A stretch of DNA of 64,000 nucleotides, from assembly GCA_905250115.1 (NCBI GenBank), contig CAJNOI010000303.1:1-64000 (forward strand). Reading direction: 5' to 3'. Under the pieces are notes generated by a model. That model was not told the origin of the DNA and ran no database searches. It saw nothing but the letters and a program-made list of their open reading frames with translations. The translations under genes were made by a program, and so were the position numbers. This DNA is from Adineta steineri (taxonomy: Eukaryota > Rotifera > Eurotatoria > Adinetida > Adinetidae). Shown piece by piece: positions 1-12,734 of the stretch (the stretch's first letter is position 1; each line of letters opens with the position of its first letter).

Positions 1-592
1 CACGTGAAGAACTTGCTATGAGATTAGATTTAAGTGAAGCACGTGTACAAGTTTGGTAAGTTAAAATCGATTAAAAAAAAATGACATAATATATATTTAT
101 TTTTTGTCAAGGTTTCAAAATCGTCGTGCTAAATGGCGTAAACGTGAAAAAGCTCTTGGTCGTGAAAGTCCTAATTTTATGGGTCCACATGATTTAGAAA
201 CATTTCGTCATCAAATGTCAACTTATTTATCCAATGCTTTAACAGGAAATGTTGTTGGAACAAATCCTAATAATGAACGTCCACAAATTTCAGTACCTCC
301 ACCACATTATCTTCCATTTTTAATGGGTCATATTGATGAAAAAGTTCTAACACGTTTACCAACAGCACCCACAGCAACTCCTTCAAATCTTGGTTTACTC
401 TATCATCATCATCCTCATCATCATCATCTGCCGATACAATCATCTAATATAAATATATCTTCAGCATCACCAACATCATCATCATCATCTAATTCTTCAA
501 CATCAGATATACATGAACAAACATCATCTTATTTAACAGCATTTGATCATCATAGACGTGTTAAATTAGAGTTACAAGATGCGACTGCTTAA
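1..592 (+). CDS. Paired-like homeobox protein, ARX/homeobrain type (3' part)
   Basis: Sequence-specific transcription factor; only the C-terminal part lies in the window. Exon 1-55 (frame from base 3) encodes the homeodomain segment REELAMRLDLSEARVQVW. A 56-bp GT-AG intron (56-111) follows, and the second exon resumes with FQNRRAKWRKREK, so the end of recognition helix 3 is split by the intron. Helix 3 and the RLDLSEARVQ stretch are closest to the aristaless/ARX/homeobrain group of the PRD class. The tail (about 145 residues) is rich in Ser, His and Pro, with a poly-His run and a poly-Ser run. No OAR (aristaless) motif is visible at the C-terminus, which argues against a plain ARX or ALX orthologue and leaves homeobrain-like as an option. 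Stop TAA at 590-592. The family call is firm; the orthologue is not. Confidence 0.85.
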
Positions 593-2192
593 AAATCTTT
601 GTTTTTTTTTCTTTTCTTTTTTTTTCTTCTTTTTCGCTTATTATTTACAGTGCTTGTACAGTTTATGTGTATGTCTTATTTTTTAAATATGAGAAAAAAA
701 AACACACACACACACACACACACACAAAAGAAATCAATTAAACTAATATTTCTGCATTGCAGAAGATAATTTCTTTTCAAAGTAAATCGGTTTACGATTG
801 GTTGAATCTTGTGAACATGACAAATTTGTCTCATGTGGCGAATGAATAAAAAAGAAAAAATATGTTGATTGGTTCGTTTTACAATAATAGGATATTATTT
901 GATTAAATTCATTAAAAAATCTATTTCGTTATTTTCTTATTCATTTGTATATTTATCATGACAATATATGGAAAATTAGATGAAATAAACGGAAATGTAA
1001 GAAAGAAGGTCGAACATGTAATTTAACATGGGAAGTACGGAAATGCATCATCAAAAGAGAAAGAAAACGAGAAGATGAATATATATATTCACATGACTAT
1101 ACTTTTACTTTATATTGTTAAAGAATAGAATAGAATAGTGTTGCATGTTTAACAAGAAAGAGTCTCAATCTAATCGAATAATCCAGACTAATCTGTTGGT
1201 ATGAAAGACCTAATCGTTTTTCCGCTTCATTTATATCCTATTGGTATATGAATATAAAAAAAACGTAACTATATGTTTATATGACAAGGATTTTGATTCA
1301 CACCATCATCATCATCATCATCAATACCACCTGTCGTGTTATTGAATGAATAGAGCTACTCGAGTTAATTGTGGACGACTTGAGCTTGTTGGAAATATAT
1401 ATATATACATATGTATATACATACTTATTCTTATATACAAGTGGCTCAACATATAATTGTTCTATCGTTACATATTCTTCTTGCTTTATCCATATATATA
1501 TACACTTAGATCGTTAATACCCATAATTAGATTCGAGGTTGTTTTGTACTTATATATATATATATAAATAAATGTTGAGTTTCTCTTTCTTTAAATACTC
1601 TACTTATAGAAATAATAGAAAAAAGATGATGAGGTTGGTAACATGCGAAGACTATTAGTAGCAAATAATTACAGTATAGATGCCTTCTATATCTTTAATA
1701 ACATGCTTGTTTATGAATAATTCACAAGAAAATAACAGCAACGTGGACATTCAAAATGACGATAATGTCGTTCAAAGAAGAAGCAATTTGAAGCCTGATT
1801 ACATCTGATGATGGCTATAGTAGAAGCAAGTGCCCGATGCCGATGAATTGCTCATATCCGGCTTGCTTTTTATTCTTTAATCATCTCCATCTGCATTTTT
1901 TTGTCATCATCACATCGATGACAATAAAACAAAAAAAAAAGAGAAACTGAATGAACATCATCATGGGCAATTGCTGATTTCAATTGCAATATCCTGTTGT
2001 ATGTGCATATCACACGATACTCTTCACATCTCTAATTTTGCTTCATTTCCGTTCTGAATGTTCGCTTTGCTTATCGAGGTGTATATCCTTATGTATGTCT
2101 CATCTAATCAAACTATTCTGCCTAGAAGAAAATCAAACTTAATATATATATATATATAATTTTTTTTTATACAAAAAAAAACACATAAAAAG
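593..2192. other. Intergenic spacer with T-runs and microsatellites
   Basis: About 1.6 kb between the homeobox gene stop and the 3' end of MBTPS2 (convergent genes). A polypyrimidine/T-rich stretch follows the homeobox stop at 601-640, and a CA dinucleotide run lies at 702-726. A CAT-triplet run lies near 1303-1322, and several TA runs near 1398-1410, 1551-1566 and 2142-2160. No open frame with protein-like composition was seen on either strand. Confidence 0.7.
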
Positions 2193-5114
2193 TTAAAGAA
2201 AATAACGAGCAAAAGCAAGTGAAACATTAATAATCAGAAGACAAGTGCCAAAAATTAAACCGAGTAAAATACTGGCACGACGACGTTTAAATAAAGTTGG
2301 AGATAGATATTCAACAAATGAAGAAAGAATATATTGACCATCTAATGCGTAACATGGTACTGCATTAAAAAATGCCAATGCAAACGAAAATGCACCGAGA
2401 TATCTTAATTAATTAGAATAAAAAAAAAAAGAAAAATTTATTAATTAACTTACTGAAAAAATAATGGAATGTCATGAATAAGAATTGTTGGTAAATAAAT
2501 ATAGTTTGGTTTATAAGATTGAATACCAACTAAAAGACAAAATATCTTTTTTTAGCATTCGGAAAACTATATTATAATAATTAAACTTGAAAAAAACTAT
2601 TTTTGAAAGATTTCAGGAAATTCTAAAACATGATTTTATTATTAATGATACGTTTTCTACATCTTTAGTAGAGTAGTAAACTTTTACATTGTTTAACCTC
2701 GATAAATAGAACGGGAGTAAAAACAATTAGTGACCTTTGTATCCTGTTACTAGAAAATGTCAATTATAGTTTATTTTCTTCTTTCGATTAATTTTTCTTT
2801 TGAATATCTTTTATCAGTTTTCTCAATCTTAAATAATAATTTGTTTTAATCCTTAGAAAAGAAAAAGAATAAATTACTCTTTTAATTTAATGGTGCATTT
2901 TTAAATAGAACTTCATTAGTTTATTTTTATCCTTTATTATTCATAGAACAAAAGAATTGTAAATCAAATTTCAATAGTTCGTCTATATTTTACTGACAAC
3001 AAAAAAAAAAAGAAAAGTAATTCTATTTATTGTCTTTTATTTTTACTGTTCCGATGTACCGAAAGAGGTGATTAAATTTATATTCCGGAAATCTAATATC
3101 TATGGTTTCAAAGGAAATTACTTAAAATTCATTTTTAGTTCTTCTCACTCACTTGTTCGATATATTTCATGAATTGAACCAACAAAAAGTATCGGGGGAC
3201 CATTACTATGAGCAATACGTATTAAACGTGTAATATTATCAGCTGAAAATGGATGAATACATGAAGCATCATTGTTATAACTATGACAATCACTATTGAG
3301 AAAACAGGGTGGATGTTTAGTTACAATACGAGCTTCCATACATGCACCATTCTATATGAATATGAATAGAATTATTTTGAGAAAAAAAAAAAATTGAGTT
3401 TTACTTGATCAGGATATTGTTTTGAATGATAAAGAAAACAATAATTTTTTTGTGATAAATTTTGACAACAATCATAATGAGTTGTTTGATTCAATTCTAA
3501 AGTAATAATTGAGAATTAACAAGTTTTGATTGTCTACTAACTCCTAAACAATACTAATGTTATTACAGAACTCGATAAAATAAAGTCAGAGTAACCTTTC
3601 AAGATTTCTAGGTATTTAATCAAGTTTCATTATCTCTATCGAGATATACCTTTTTCGATGACATAGAAGACACAACATCATTATAACTCGAGATGAACAT
3701 ATTCATAATGCATATTAACTATAATACTTCGGTAAAATATGACTCACTAATGAAGCAATAGTACTGCAAAGTTCAAAATGAAGTGATGTCTACTGTCATG
3801 CTATTTGTGAGTTACTCGATTAAGGAATTTTTATACCAATATGACTCGAATGAGTTTGTATTTCAGTTTGTGTTAAACAATATCCACTACTTTGTTGTGG
3901 ATGTTGGTCATTAATTGAACGTAAACATTGATACCAATCATCAGATGTATTAACGGTACATGCATCAATTGATTGAATTATCGAATAAATAGGTAGCAGA
4001 TCACGTATTGGTGAATCCTCGAATAAATATAGAAAATTTTTTACTAGGATATTATTTTAATCAAAAAATAGTTTAATTTACTTTTGCTACACGATATACA
4101 GTTGCACCTTCAGTATAAAAATATCGAAGAAAAATCGGATTGAAAACAAGAAATATCAAAGCAATAACAACTAGAACCATATTATGAAAAACACCGGCAC
4201 AATAAATTCTTTTTACAGAAATAATATTATTTAATTCTTTTTTATCCTGAAATATTTTTGTCATTTACCTCAATTGTCTCACAGCTGAAATCATTTGTAA
4301 CTGTTCTTGATGTAAATCAACATAAGCACCCGGATAAAGAAGAAATAAAAAATATCCACAACCATTTACACGAATTTGTTCACTATAAGAAATAATAATA
4401 ACAATGAATGTGACAATAAAATAAAATCTTTTACGCTGATGCTGCTACAGCATGACCAAATTCATGAAATATAGTACATAAAAGTAATGCAACGAAGAAA
4501 TGTGGGATATGTTCTAATGGTACATTAATACCAGGAATCTAAATTAATTAATTCATATATTATTTTCCTTGTAAATTGAAACGAATATTAAACGAACTAT
4601 AGGTTGAATTAATAATTTATCACGATCATCAACCGTTGCATCATTTCGATTATTTTGTGTCAATGATTGACTAACACCATTGGTGTTGATTCCTAAATCT
4701 ATAGATGATGGAGCTCGTCTTTGTAATTCATATATATATTTAATGGGTAGAATAAATAAAGTAACACAAGCTGTTACAGCTGTTCCAAATGCAACAAGAA
4801 TTCCTACAGTAAACCAAATTTTCCATAAACGAGCATTACTTGTACCAATTCGATAAAAAGTACGATTAAATGAAGTTGTATAAAATCCAATATTAAATAT
4901 AGATACATGACAACCTAATGATCGAAGAAGACGACTATATGGTCGTTTTGTTGCTTGAAAATGCTAAATATGTAACATGATATTTTCCTTAAAGAAAATT
5001 ATAAAGAAAAAAATTTACCAGAAAGAGATGATTGATTAAATAAACGATACACCAAACAACAAGAATTTGAAGAAGAAAACGAACAAATATCATTGATGAT
5101 GCATTGAAACGCAT
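2193..5114 (-). CDS. MBTPS2: Membrane-bound transcription factor site-2 protease (S2P)
   Basis: Intramembrane zinc metalloprotease of the Golgi that makes the second cut in SREBP and ATF6, releasing their cytosolic transcription factor domains. Reading from 5114 down, the protein starts with a hydrophobic segment (MRFNASSMIFVRFLLQILVV), then a second membrane region. The active-site helix CTIFHEFGHAVAASA (HExxH; about 4440-4500) follows, then QLRIFCAGVFHNMVL-like sequence (shortened here). A Cys-rich lumenal loop (about 3145-3540) comes next, and finally NAVPCYALDGQYIL, whose LDG aspartate is the third zinc ligand. Gene order and motifs match animal S2P end to end. At least eight exons; the intron at about 2531-3144 is unusually long. 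An acceptor (TTCTAAG) lies just upstream of this ATG, so translation may begin in an upstream mini-exon at 5958-5972 (MPSIV), in phase with this exon. Stop at 2193. Confidence 0.93.
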
Positions 5115-5593
5115 CTTGGAATGATCACGTTCCTTAGAATAGACAAAGATTATATCAAATACGAAATGTATTCACTGCAAATATAGCAACTCATGTAATT
5201 AGCGAACTGTCTTTAATGAATCGATAATCTTCGATTTTCTTCAGTTAACAGAACAAAGAGGATTCAAGATATTAAAAAAATTTGTTGTACTGATCTTTAG
5301 ATTATGTATGTACTTAAATTGTCTGGATTATGTTTATCTAAATGAACATAAGAGCCTTATTTAACTAAAACGCACACTATGGTATATACACATTACTTAA
5401 AAATTGAAGTAGGAGAATGTTACAGGAAGGATAACTTCTAATTAGACTGATAAATATATAGGTGATACGGAAAATATCGAAAAGGAAAACGACGAATTGT
5501 GAAAAAGTCGAAAAAAAGGTAGGAAAACATCGAAAAGAAAAATATTGAATATTTTGGAGATGAAAGAGAAAACGTCGAAAGTGATCGAGAAAG

Positions 5594-5860
5594 GAGGAAA
5601 ATATCGAAAGGAAAACACCGAAAAATAATATATTTAAAACATCTGTTTATTTAATCTTTAGAATTTAATGAAAGTAATTTATTGAAAGTATAGGTGTGGG
5701 TGTAGATTTGAGTTAGTGTGGGCTTATATATTATTCACACCCACACCCACACCGTCAATAAACTGCTTTCATTAAATTTCAAAGATTGAATAAACAGATT
5801 TTTTTAACATATTCTTTTTCGGTGTTTTCCTTTCGACGTTTTACTTTTCGACATTTTCCA
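5594..5860. repeat. Foldback (inverted-repeat) element with TGTGGG-like core
   Basis: Two arms of about 110-120 bp are imperfect reverse complements. The left arm is 5594-5702 and the right arm 5742-5860. Shared blocks include GGAAAACACCGAAAAA, ATCTGTTTATT, AATTTAATGAAAG and GGTGTGGGTGTG. The 40-bp loop contains another GTGTGGGC. Left of the element (5470-5600) the outer motif GGAAAAYRTCGAAA recurs several times. The G-rich inner ends resemble TGTGGG repeats, the telomeric unit reported for bdelloid rotifers. No coding sequence inside. It could be a non-autonomous foldback transposon. I did not find a clear target duplication. Confidence 0.7.
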
Positions 5861-6263
5861 CCAAACCCATAATTTTATAACACTGTTAATACCGATGAAT
5901 TTTTTCTTGTCATTTTTGTTTAAAATCATTAATAAATATGATATGATAATAACTTACTACTATACTCGGCATGTTTGTAATTAAAATGAACTTTTAAATA
6001 AATCACTATTGCCGTTGATAGTATTCCGATTATACATATTATTCTAATGCCTAGATCAACATTGTTGTTGTTTTTTTCTGAAGAAATGATCAATAGATTA
6101 ATTTAGAAATAGAAATAGAAATTTAATTTATTTATATATTAAAATTAAATAAAACATTAGAAGAAAACCGGTTTCTTATTTATAAAAAAAAGAAAGAATT
6201 ATTGCAAGATAATAAAACAATTTTTAAACAATCAATTTCAAGAAAAAACAATATATATATATA

Positions 6264-9200
6264 TTATAATTTTTGTTGTTCTTCAGATGGTGTTGTTGGA
6301 AAACGATAAGTTTTATACATTATTGTTGATGTTGATTGCTGTTGTAAATTTAAATTAGATGAATGTTGTTGCATTGGTGAAACTGGAAGAAATTTAATTG
6401 TATTATTCGATTGTTCAAATTTTTTATTTAACGATGGTGGTGATCGATGTACAAAATATGATTCATCATCATCACCATTTGTTGATGATATGGAATGGTT
6501 AACAAAAGGAATTGGTGAATAAGTAGTTATAGGTAAAGGAGCTGTATGTACAACTGCAGGTGAATTATATTGTGATGATGATTGTCGTTGTGGAACATTA
6601 ATTGGAGGTGATGAACGATTCATTTCGAAAACAGGTGATAATGGATCTTCTGATAGAGAATTCGGTCTATCTTGAGAATAACTTGCTGATCGTGATGATG
6701 GTAAAGAATATTCGTCATCACCAAGAAGAAAAATACTATTATTTGATTGTCGTTGAGACGATAATCTGCTTAATGATGGAGAGAATGATGGTGTTTTATT
6801 ACTAGATGTGGAAGATAAAGCAGGAGTTGGAGTAGAAAAACCACCGGATGAATTAAGCATCAATGATGTATAATTGTTTGCAGTTAGAAAATGCTAAAAT
6901 AATTAATCTTTTGTATAAATATTTTATAGGAGATATGTCACTATTCAGTGTATTACTAAGAAGATTTAATAATAATTATGAAAGTTCTTTTCGAATTCTT
7001 ACTTCTTGATCTTGATAATTATTTAAAATTTGACTATTAACAAATGTTCGTTGATGAAGATGTTCAGTTGATGAATCAGAATCTGTAAGTCTTGATGATG
7101 CTGCATTAATGTATGCACTTTCTTGATCATCTTCATAAGCCGGTGGAAAACGTATCGGGGAACTACATGTTCGATGATGACCTTTACTCATCTGACTACT
7201 CATATGATTCGATGTTGTTTTTATTGGACTAGTATTTCTTTCAGGTAATGGTATTGATGCTGATGATGATCGTTCATGACGAACAACAGTTAATATATCA
7301 TGTCGATTATTATTATCAAGTAAATTCTTTGAATATGAGAAAAGTATTTCTAGATAAATTTAGTCTTTTTTTGAGGAATATTTACTTTATCTTTCGATGA
7401 TTCCATATCTGAAATACTACTATGATGTGAAACAGATTTTTGCCATGATATAGTTGATTCTTTATCCGAATCATTTCCACTATCACCCGCTGAATTTATT
7501 TGATTCGTTCGTTGATGTTTAGTATTTGTTGGTTTATGTGGACCAATAATTGGCGTTGTTGCTGGTGAACCTTCATATGAATTAAGAAAACCTTTATTAA
7601 AACCAGCAATTTTTGAATCATCAATATTGAAATTAATAGCTGCTAAACCCATTTTATTCATCCATTTAGCCATTTCATCACGTGTTAAACAATAAAAATA
7701 TTCACGATTTTCACCATATTCATCGGCTATACAAAAACCACTATAAGAAATAGTTCATTTATTAATTAATACATATTTAAATGAATTTATTTACTATTTT
7801 CTTTTTTCCGGTGCTGGTGAAACACTTTTTCCTTCAAGTTTTATTTCAATTTCTTGAGTTCTATCCTTAATTAAATATTCATTTTCAATTTAAATCGTTT
7901 TCTTCACTTCATAAAAAACTTACATCTTTAGATTTATATACATACAATGTACCACCTTTTAACACACACCAATAAACTTTCCATTGTACAAAAGTTAAAC
8001 CTCCTTTGGATAAATAACGATTTAAAAACCCTTCACAATCACCTTTGCCCAAATCTTTACATGAAATTTTATTAGATGATGCTAAAATAAATAAATAAAA
8101 TACATATTGAAAATAAACCAAAACCTAATTCTATAATCCTTAGACCAAAAATAACTAATAAAATAATTCTATCAGTGATAGATTTACCTTTTTATATGCT
8201 TACTAGAAATATTTTATCAATATTAAGTTTCAAACAAGTTTTATTTTAATCACTTACATGTACGTTTTAAACGACGTCGTTCTATAGAACCGGAACTCTA
8301 GAAAAAAGAAGAAATTAAATAATTATTTAACAAAATAATTAACTAACTTTTCGACTATCACTATGATTTAATGGTGGTTTACTGGACGTATTGGAATTAT
8401 TACTAAATATTGAGGCAATTTCCATTTTCATTTCATTTCGGAATCTATAATCAGTATCTTTTTTTTTTAGTTTTTATTAATATATATTTAACTTACGTCA
8501 TACTCTTTCCACTATCATCATTCGATCGTTTTCGACGATTTTTATCCGATGTATCGGATAGCTAAAGAAAAGTGAATGAATTATTTGTATTAGAAGGTAA
8601 AAATTTACTCGAAATAGACTAGAAAATGATGAACGTGCTGATGAAGTTTGTAAACTTGTTTGACTACTACTTTTAGTCACTGAAGACGATGGTAATGGAC
8701 TTGGAGATATAGGTATTTGATCATCATTTAATGATATTGTAGAAGATTGTTTTTTTATGGAATGAATACGTTTAATATTTACTAATTGTGGATGATCTTT
8801 ATTGGAATGATTATTCGTATCAGCAATGACGGATTTCGAATCTTGTCGAGCACGAAAAATTGTTGCAATATATGATTCAAGACCCTGAAAATAGATATTC
8901 GAAGGTATAGACATTGAAATCTAAGAATAATTGTAATTAGTTTCATATTCTTGACTTTCTTACCGATTTTCTTGGACTTTTTGGTGTAGCATTTGGTGAT
9001 GGTTCATTATCTGAAAGATAAATCATTTAAAAATCATATATAACTTTGACTTTTTCATACCTTTTTGTTTTGAATCTGATTTCGTTGAAGGCGTCGGTGA
9101 TACTAATGTAGTTGTTGATATAGATGATACGGCTGATGAAGGCACCGTATGATCAGCATTTTCATTATTATTATTATATGTATTAATATTATTAGGAAGT

Positions 9201-10994
9201 GTTTCAGTTAGATCAGGTAATGATGAATGTTGATCACGTTTTATTTGTGAAGAACGTTTACTTTGATATAACGTTTCATCATCACTTTCAATTTCAATCT
9301 CCCTGTAGAAACAAAACAAAGATGATGTATAGAAAAGAGTAAGATATATTTTTTTCACTATATATAATACAACATAGAGATAAAAGAGAAAGAAAACTGT
9401 TCAATAATTAGACAACATGAATGCTTTGTCTACCTGTTCTTCTTCCCGAATACTACGATAATAGGAAAATAAAGTTAACAAAAATTCAAATTAATCAATG
9501 ATTGTTTTTCTTACCCATCTTGTTCTAACAGCATAGTTCGATTTTCTTCTGTTTGTTGATTTCGCCGCTCTAGAGCACCACGAGCACGTACACGACGAGG
9601 ATTCTGTGGTCCATCAGCCAAACGTTTTGTATATACTTCATCATCATTATGTCGAGGCATTTTTTTAACTAATAAACATATTTCATTGGAATGTGATGAT
9701 GTACTAACTAATTCATTAAAATGTTTTGGATCCCAACCAACCTATAACAAACAATAAGGAATAACTTAACTTTGAATGAACTAAAAAATATACGTACCAC
9801 AACTTGATTGTTAATTTCTATAATTTCATCTCCAATATTAATGGCACTAAAACCTGAGCCCATAAAACTCATAGCCTTAAATAAAATACAATTAATTAAA
9901 CAATCTATTGATAAATATGAATTTACTTCTGTTTCAATACTTGATATAACATGAGTATAATCAGGCATTGTAGTATATTCAATATTCTAAATAAGTATAA
10001 AATCTTCAATAGAATTTACCAGTTAATTTCTTACCACATCATCTTTAAGTGGACGCCGTAAATGAACACGTATTAAATAACAATCGGATGAAAATAATGA
10101 ATCTTTATTTTGATGAATTAAAGACATAGCTGTAGTTCGTAATTCATTTATCTGAATAAATATTAAATAGTTCATAGGAGACAAAAAAAAAAGGATCATT
10201 CGAAAATTTACTTCTATAATTAATTTCGTTTTTGGCATATTAATTTCATCTGTAAGTCGTAAATTACGTAATAATAAACGTATCTGAACTAAAACTTTAA
10301 TTATTTTCCGACGTAATTCAATATATTTAATATTTTCAATGAATGGCAATCTAATTACGAAAAAATTTCTCATATAATTTCATTTTAGAATCTTTTTCTT
10401 AATTATATCTACCTTCCAAGCCAATGACAAGCCGTAACAATTACTTCCGATAAATTACTAATTGATAAATGGAATTCCGGGGAATTTATCACAGTACTAT
10501 TATCATTGATTGATTCTTTAGTTTCAGGTCTTCTTAATAAATTAAAGCATGTTGTGGCAGCACAATGAATACGCATAAAAAGTAGAGCAAGAGTTTCGCT
10601 ACCTAAACGATTGGCCTAAAATATCAATAGACGATATAGAATAGAGAAGAACATTGATAGTAAAGCATACAAGAGTAAGAAGAAGATCAACTGATTGCAT
10701 TAAAATCAATTGTTGATCAAGTTTTATAATTCCCATTTTAATAAGATCTTCACGAAGTAAAAGACTTAAAGCAATACCATCAATCTTATGTTCAATAAAT
10801 AAATCACCTATATCACTTTGAATACCAGCAAGACCTTAAAAAATAGAACGAATAATAATTTTAATAAAAATTTTTTTTGTTCGAAAAAAACCTTTAACCC
10901 ATCTTGCAACTTCATTTGCTTCCCAACGAGAAACCATTGTTGCTCGTTCTCGAGTTAATTTAATTGAACCACTATTATAGTGCAACGACTGCAT
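6264..10994 (-). CDS. CNKSR: Connector enhancer of kinase suppressor of Ras (CNK scaffold)
   Basis: Scaffold linking Ras/Rho-family signals to the RAF-MEK-ERK cascade at the plasma membrane. Domains in order: an N-terminal SAM domain (about 10600-10994, with RWEANEVARWVKG), then the CRIC region (about 10030-10560, with SEVIVTACHWLGR). A PDZ domain follows (about 9700-10000, with GSGFSAINIGDEIIEIN). A long Ser-rich linker comes next (8480-9650), then a PH domain (about 7620-8080, with GFLNRYLSKGG and WKVYWCVLKGG). The C-terminal tail is disordered, Ser/Pro/Gln-rich (6264-7600). SAM-CRIC-PDZ-PH in this order is diagnostic for CNK. More than a dozen exons. ATG at 10994 gives MQSLHYNSGS directly before the SAM domain. 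Its promoter faces CCDC130 376 bp away. The symbol covers the family; vertebrate paralogue 2 or 3 cannot be assigned. Confidence 0.9.
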
Positions 10995-11369
10995 TCCTTA
11001 AAAAAAAATTTGTTTCTCGATCACTAGAAAAACATTCGTCACTCTATGGGCTGGGCTTTTTTTTTAAATAATAAATAAACAAAAAATTTTACTGATTGAT
11101 AATTATCTAATCAAAACTCAACCTGTCATTTTCTATATTAATGATTTGTAAAATCAATGATTCAATCAAAAAACTAATAAAATTTTATATAAATATATTG
11201 AAAATTCATTCTTTTTTTGTCGTTTCATTAAAATGTTGAAAGAGTAATTATGCAAGAAATAAAATCTTATAGAGGGCGCTTCTCATTTCTTTTGACAAAC
11301 AGAAATTTCGAATCATTCTTATTTGTGTAATTTTTTCTTTTGAGATAGTGTTCATCTGTCGATACTAAC
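10995..11369. promoter_or_regulatory. Divergent CNK / CCDC130 intergenic region
   Basis: 375 bp separate the start codons of two genes pointing away from each other, so both core promoters must lie here or overlap the genes. It is mostly AT-rich with one GC-richer island, TAGAGGGCGCTTC, near 11270-11283. No TATA box can be assigned with confidence against this AT background. A shared bidirectional promoter is an inference from spacing. Confidence 0.45.
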
Positions 11370-12646
11370 ATGGTAAGTCGTACGTGTTCGAGATGTATTA
11401 TTTTAAAATAATTTTGTATTTAGGGTGAACGAAAAGGTCAAAATAAATATTATCCACCAGATTTCGACTGGCGAAAACATTCATCTTTAAATGGCTATCA
11501 AGGTGTTCATGCTCTCCGTGAACGTGCACGGAAACTTGATCAAGGCATTCTTATTATTCGGTATGACGAGATTTTCATTTTAAAAAAAATGGAATTAAAA
11601 TCTATGATTTTATTAGATTTGAAATGCCATATAATATTTGGTGTAATACATGTGGAAATCATATTGGTATGGGTGTACGTTATAATGCTCAAAAAACTAA
11701 AATTGGAAATTATTTTACTACACCAATACTTCAATTTCGTATGAAATGTCATTTATGTGATGGACATTTTGAAATAAAAACTGATCCGAAAGTGAGTTCA
11801 ATTAACAAGTAAAGTTTTTTCATCAATGATCTTTTGCTTATAGGCTCGTGATTATGTTATTGTAAGTGGAGCACGTCGTGAAGAACAACGATGGGATGCA
11901 GCTGAGAATGGTCAAATTGTTATGGAATGTAAGTTTTGTAAAATTAATTCGTTTTATAAAAACAAACTTTTTATTTCTAGCAAAAGAAGAAATGAAAAAA
12001 CTTGCAACTGATGCTATGTTTAAATTAGAATTTGAAGGTAAAGATGTATCGAAAAAAGCAAATAAATCAGCTCCTGATCTAACTGAACTTGAAGTACAAC
12101 AATCGGCATGGAAAGATGATTATATAATAAATTATGTATTAAGAAAAGATTTACGAGTATAGAATTTTTATTTCAAAGAGAAATTTTCTTCTAATACGTT
12201 TTTGTTTTAGGAAGCTAAACGTGAAGCTCGTATACAGAAAGAAGCTGATGATGTTGTAAGAAAAAAAGCATCCATTGATATACCTCTTCTACCTACCAAT
12301 CGGCAAGATGATCGATTAGCAAAACTTTATCGATTAGAAACTCTTCGATGTAAATTAAATGTTAAATGAAAAGAAAATTCTCTTAGTATTTATTTTAGCT
12401 GCTGAACAAACAGAAATTGATCGACGTGAACTAATTGATAAACAACAAGTATTAAAAGGAACATCAGCAATTCCATCGGAAATTAATTGGACACCAGCAA
12501 CATTTACTAGCAATAAAAAACAACTTTCATCTACGTTAGGCATTGTACGAAAAATTGATAAACCACAACAATCATCAGAAACAGTAACAAAAAAATCTCT
12601 TGTTTCATATGGCGATGATGATGATGATGATGATGATTCTAGTTAA
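11370..12646 (+). CDS. CCDC130: CCDC130/YJU2B (CWC16 family splicing-associated protein)
   Basis: Member of the Yju2/CWC16 family of spliceosome-associated nuclear proteins. The first coding exon is just the ATG (11370-11372), followed by a 51-bp intron. Exon 2 opens with GERKGQNKYYPPDFDW, a highly conserved N-terminus. The conserved core has four zinc-binding cysteines in two pairs, IWCNTCGNHIGMGVRYNA and FRMKCHLCDGHFEIKTDP. Next comes DYVIVSGARR, then a helical, charged region and a tail ending in a run of aspartates (GDDDDDDDDSS). Six or seven exons with short introns. The length (about 330 codons) and the full-length match favour CCDC130 over CCDC94/YJU2, because the WNADP signature of YJU2 is absent. 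The next gene begins 88 bp downstream on the same strand. Confidence 0.9.
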
Positions 12647-12734
12647 TGCTGTTTTTCTTTTTGTTTTCTGTATATTTTAAATAATAAAACATGTTTTGAA
12701 ACGCAAATGATTTGATATTTATTTCTAGATTTTG

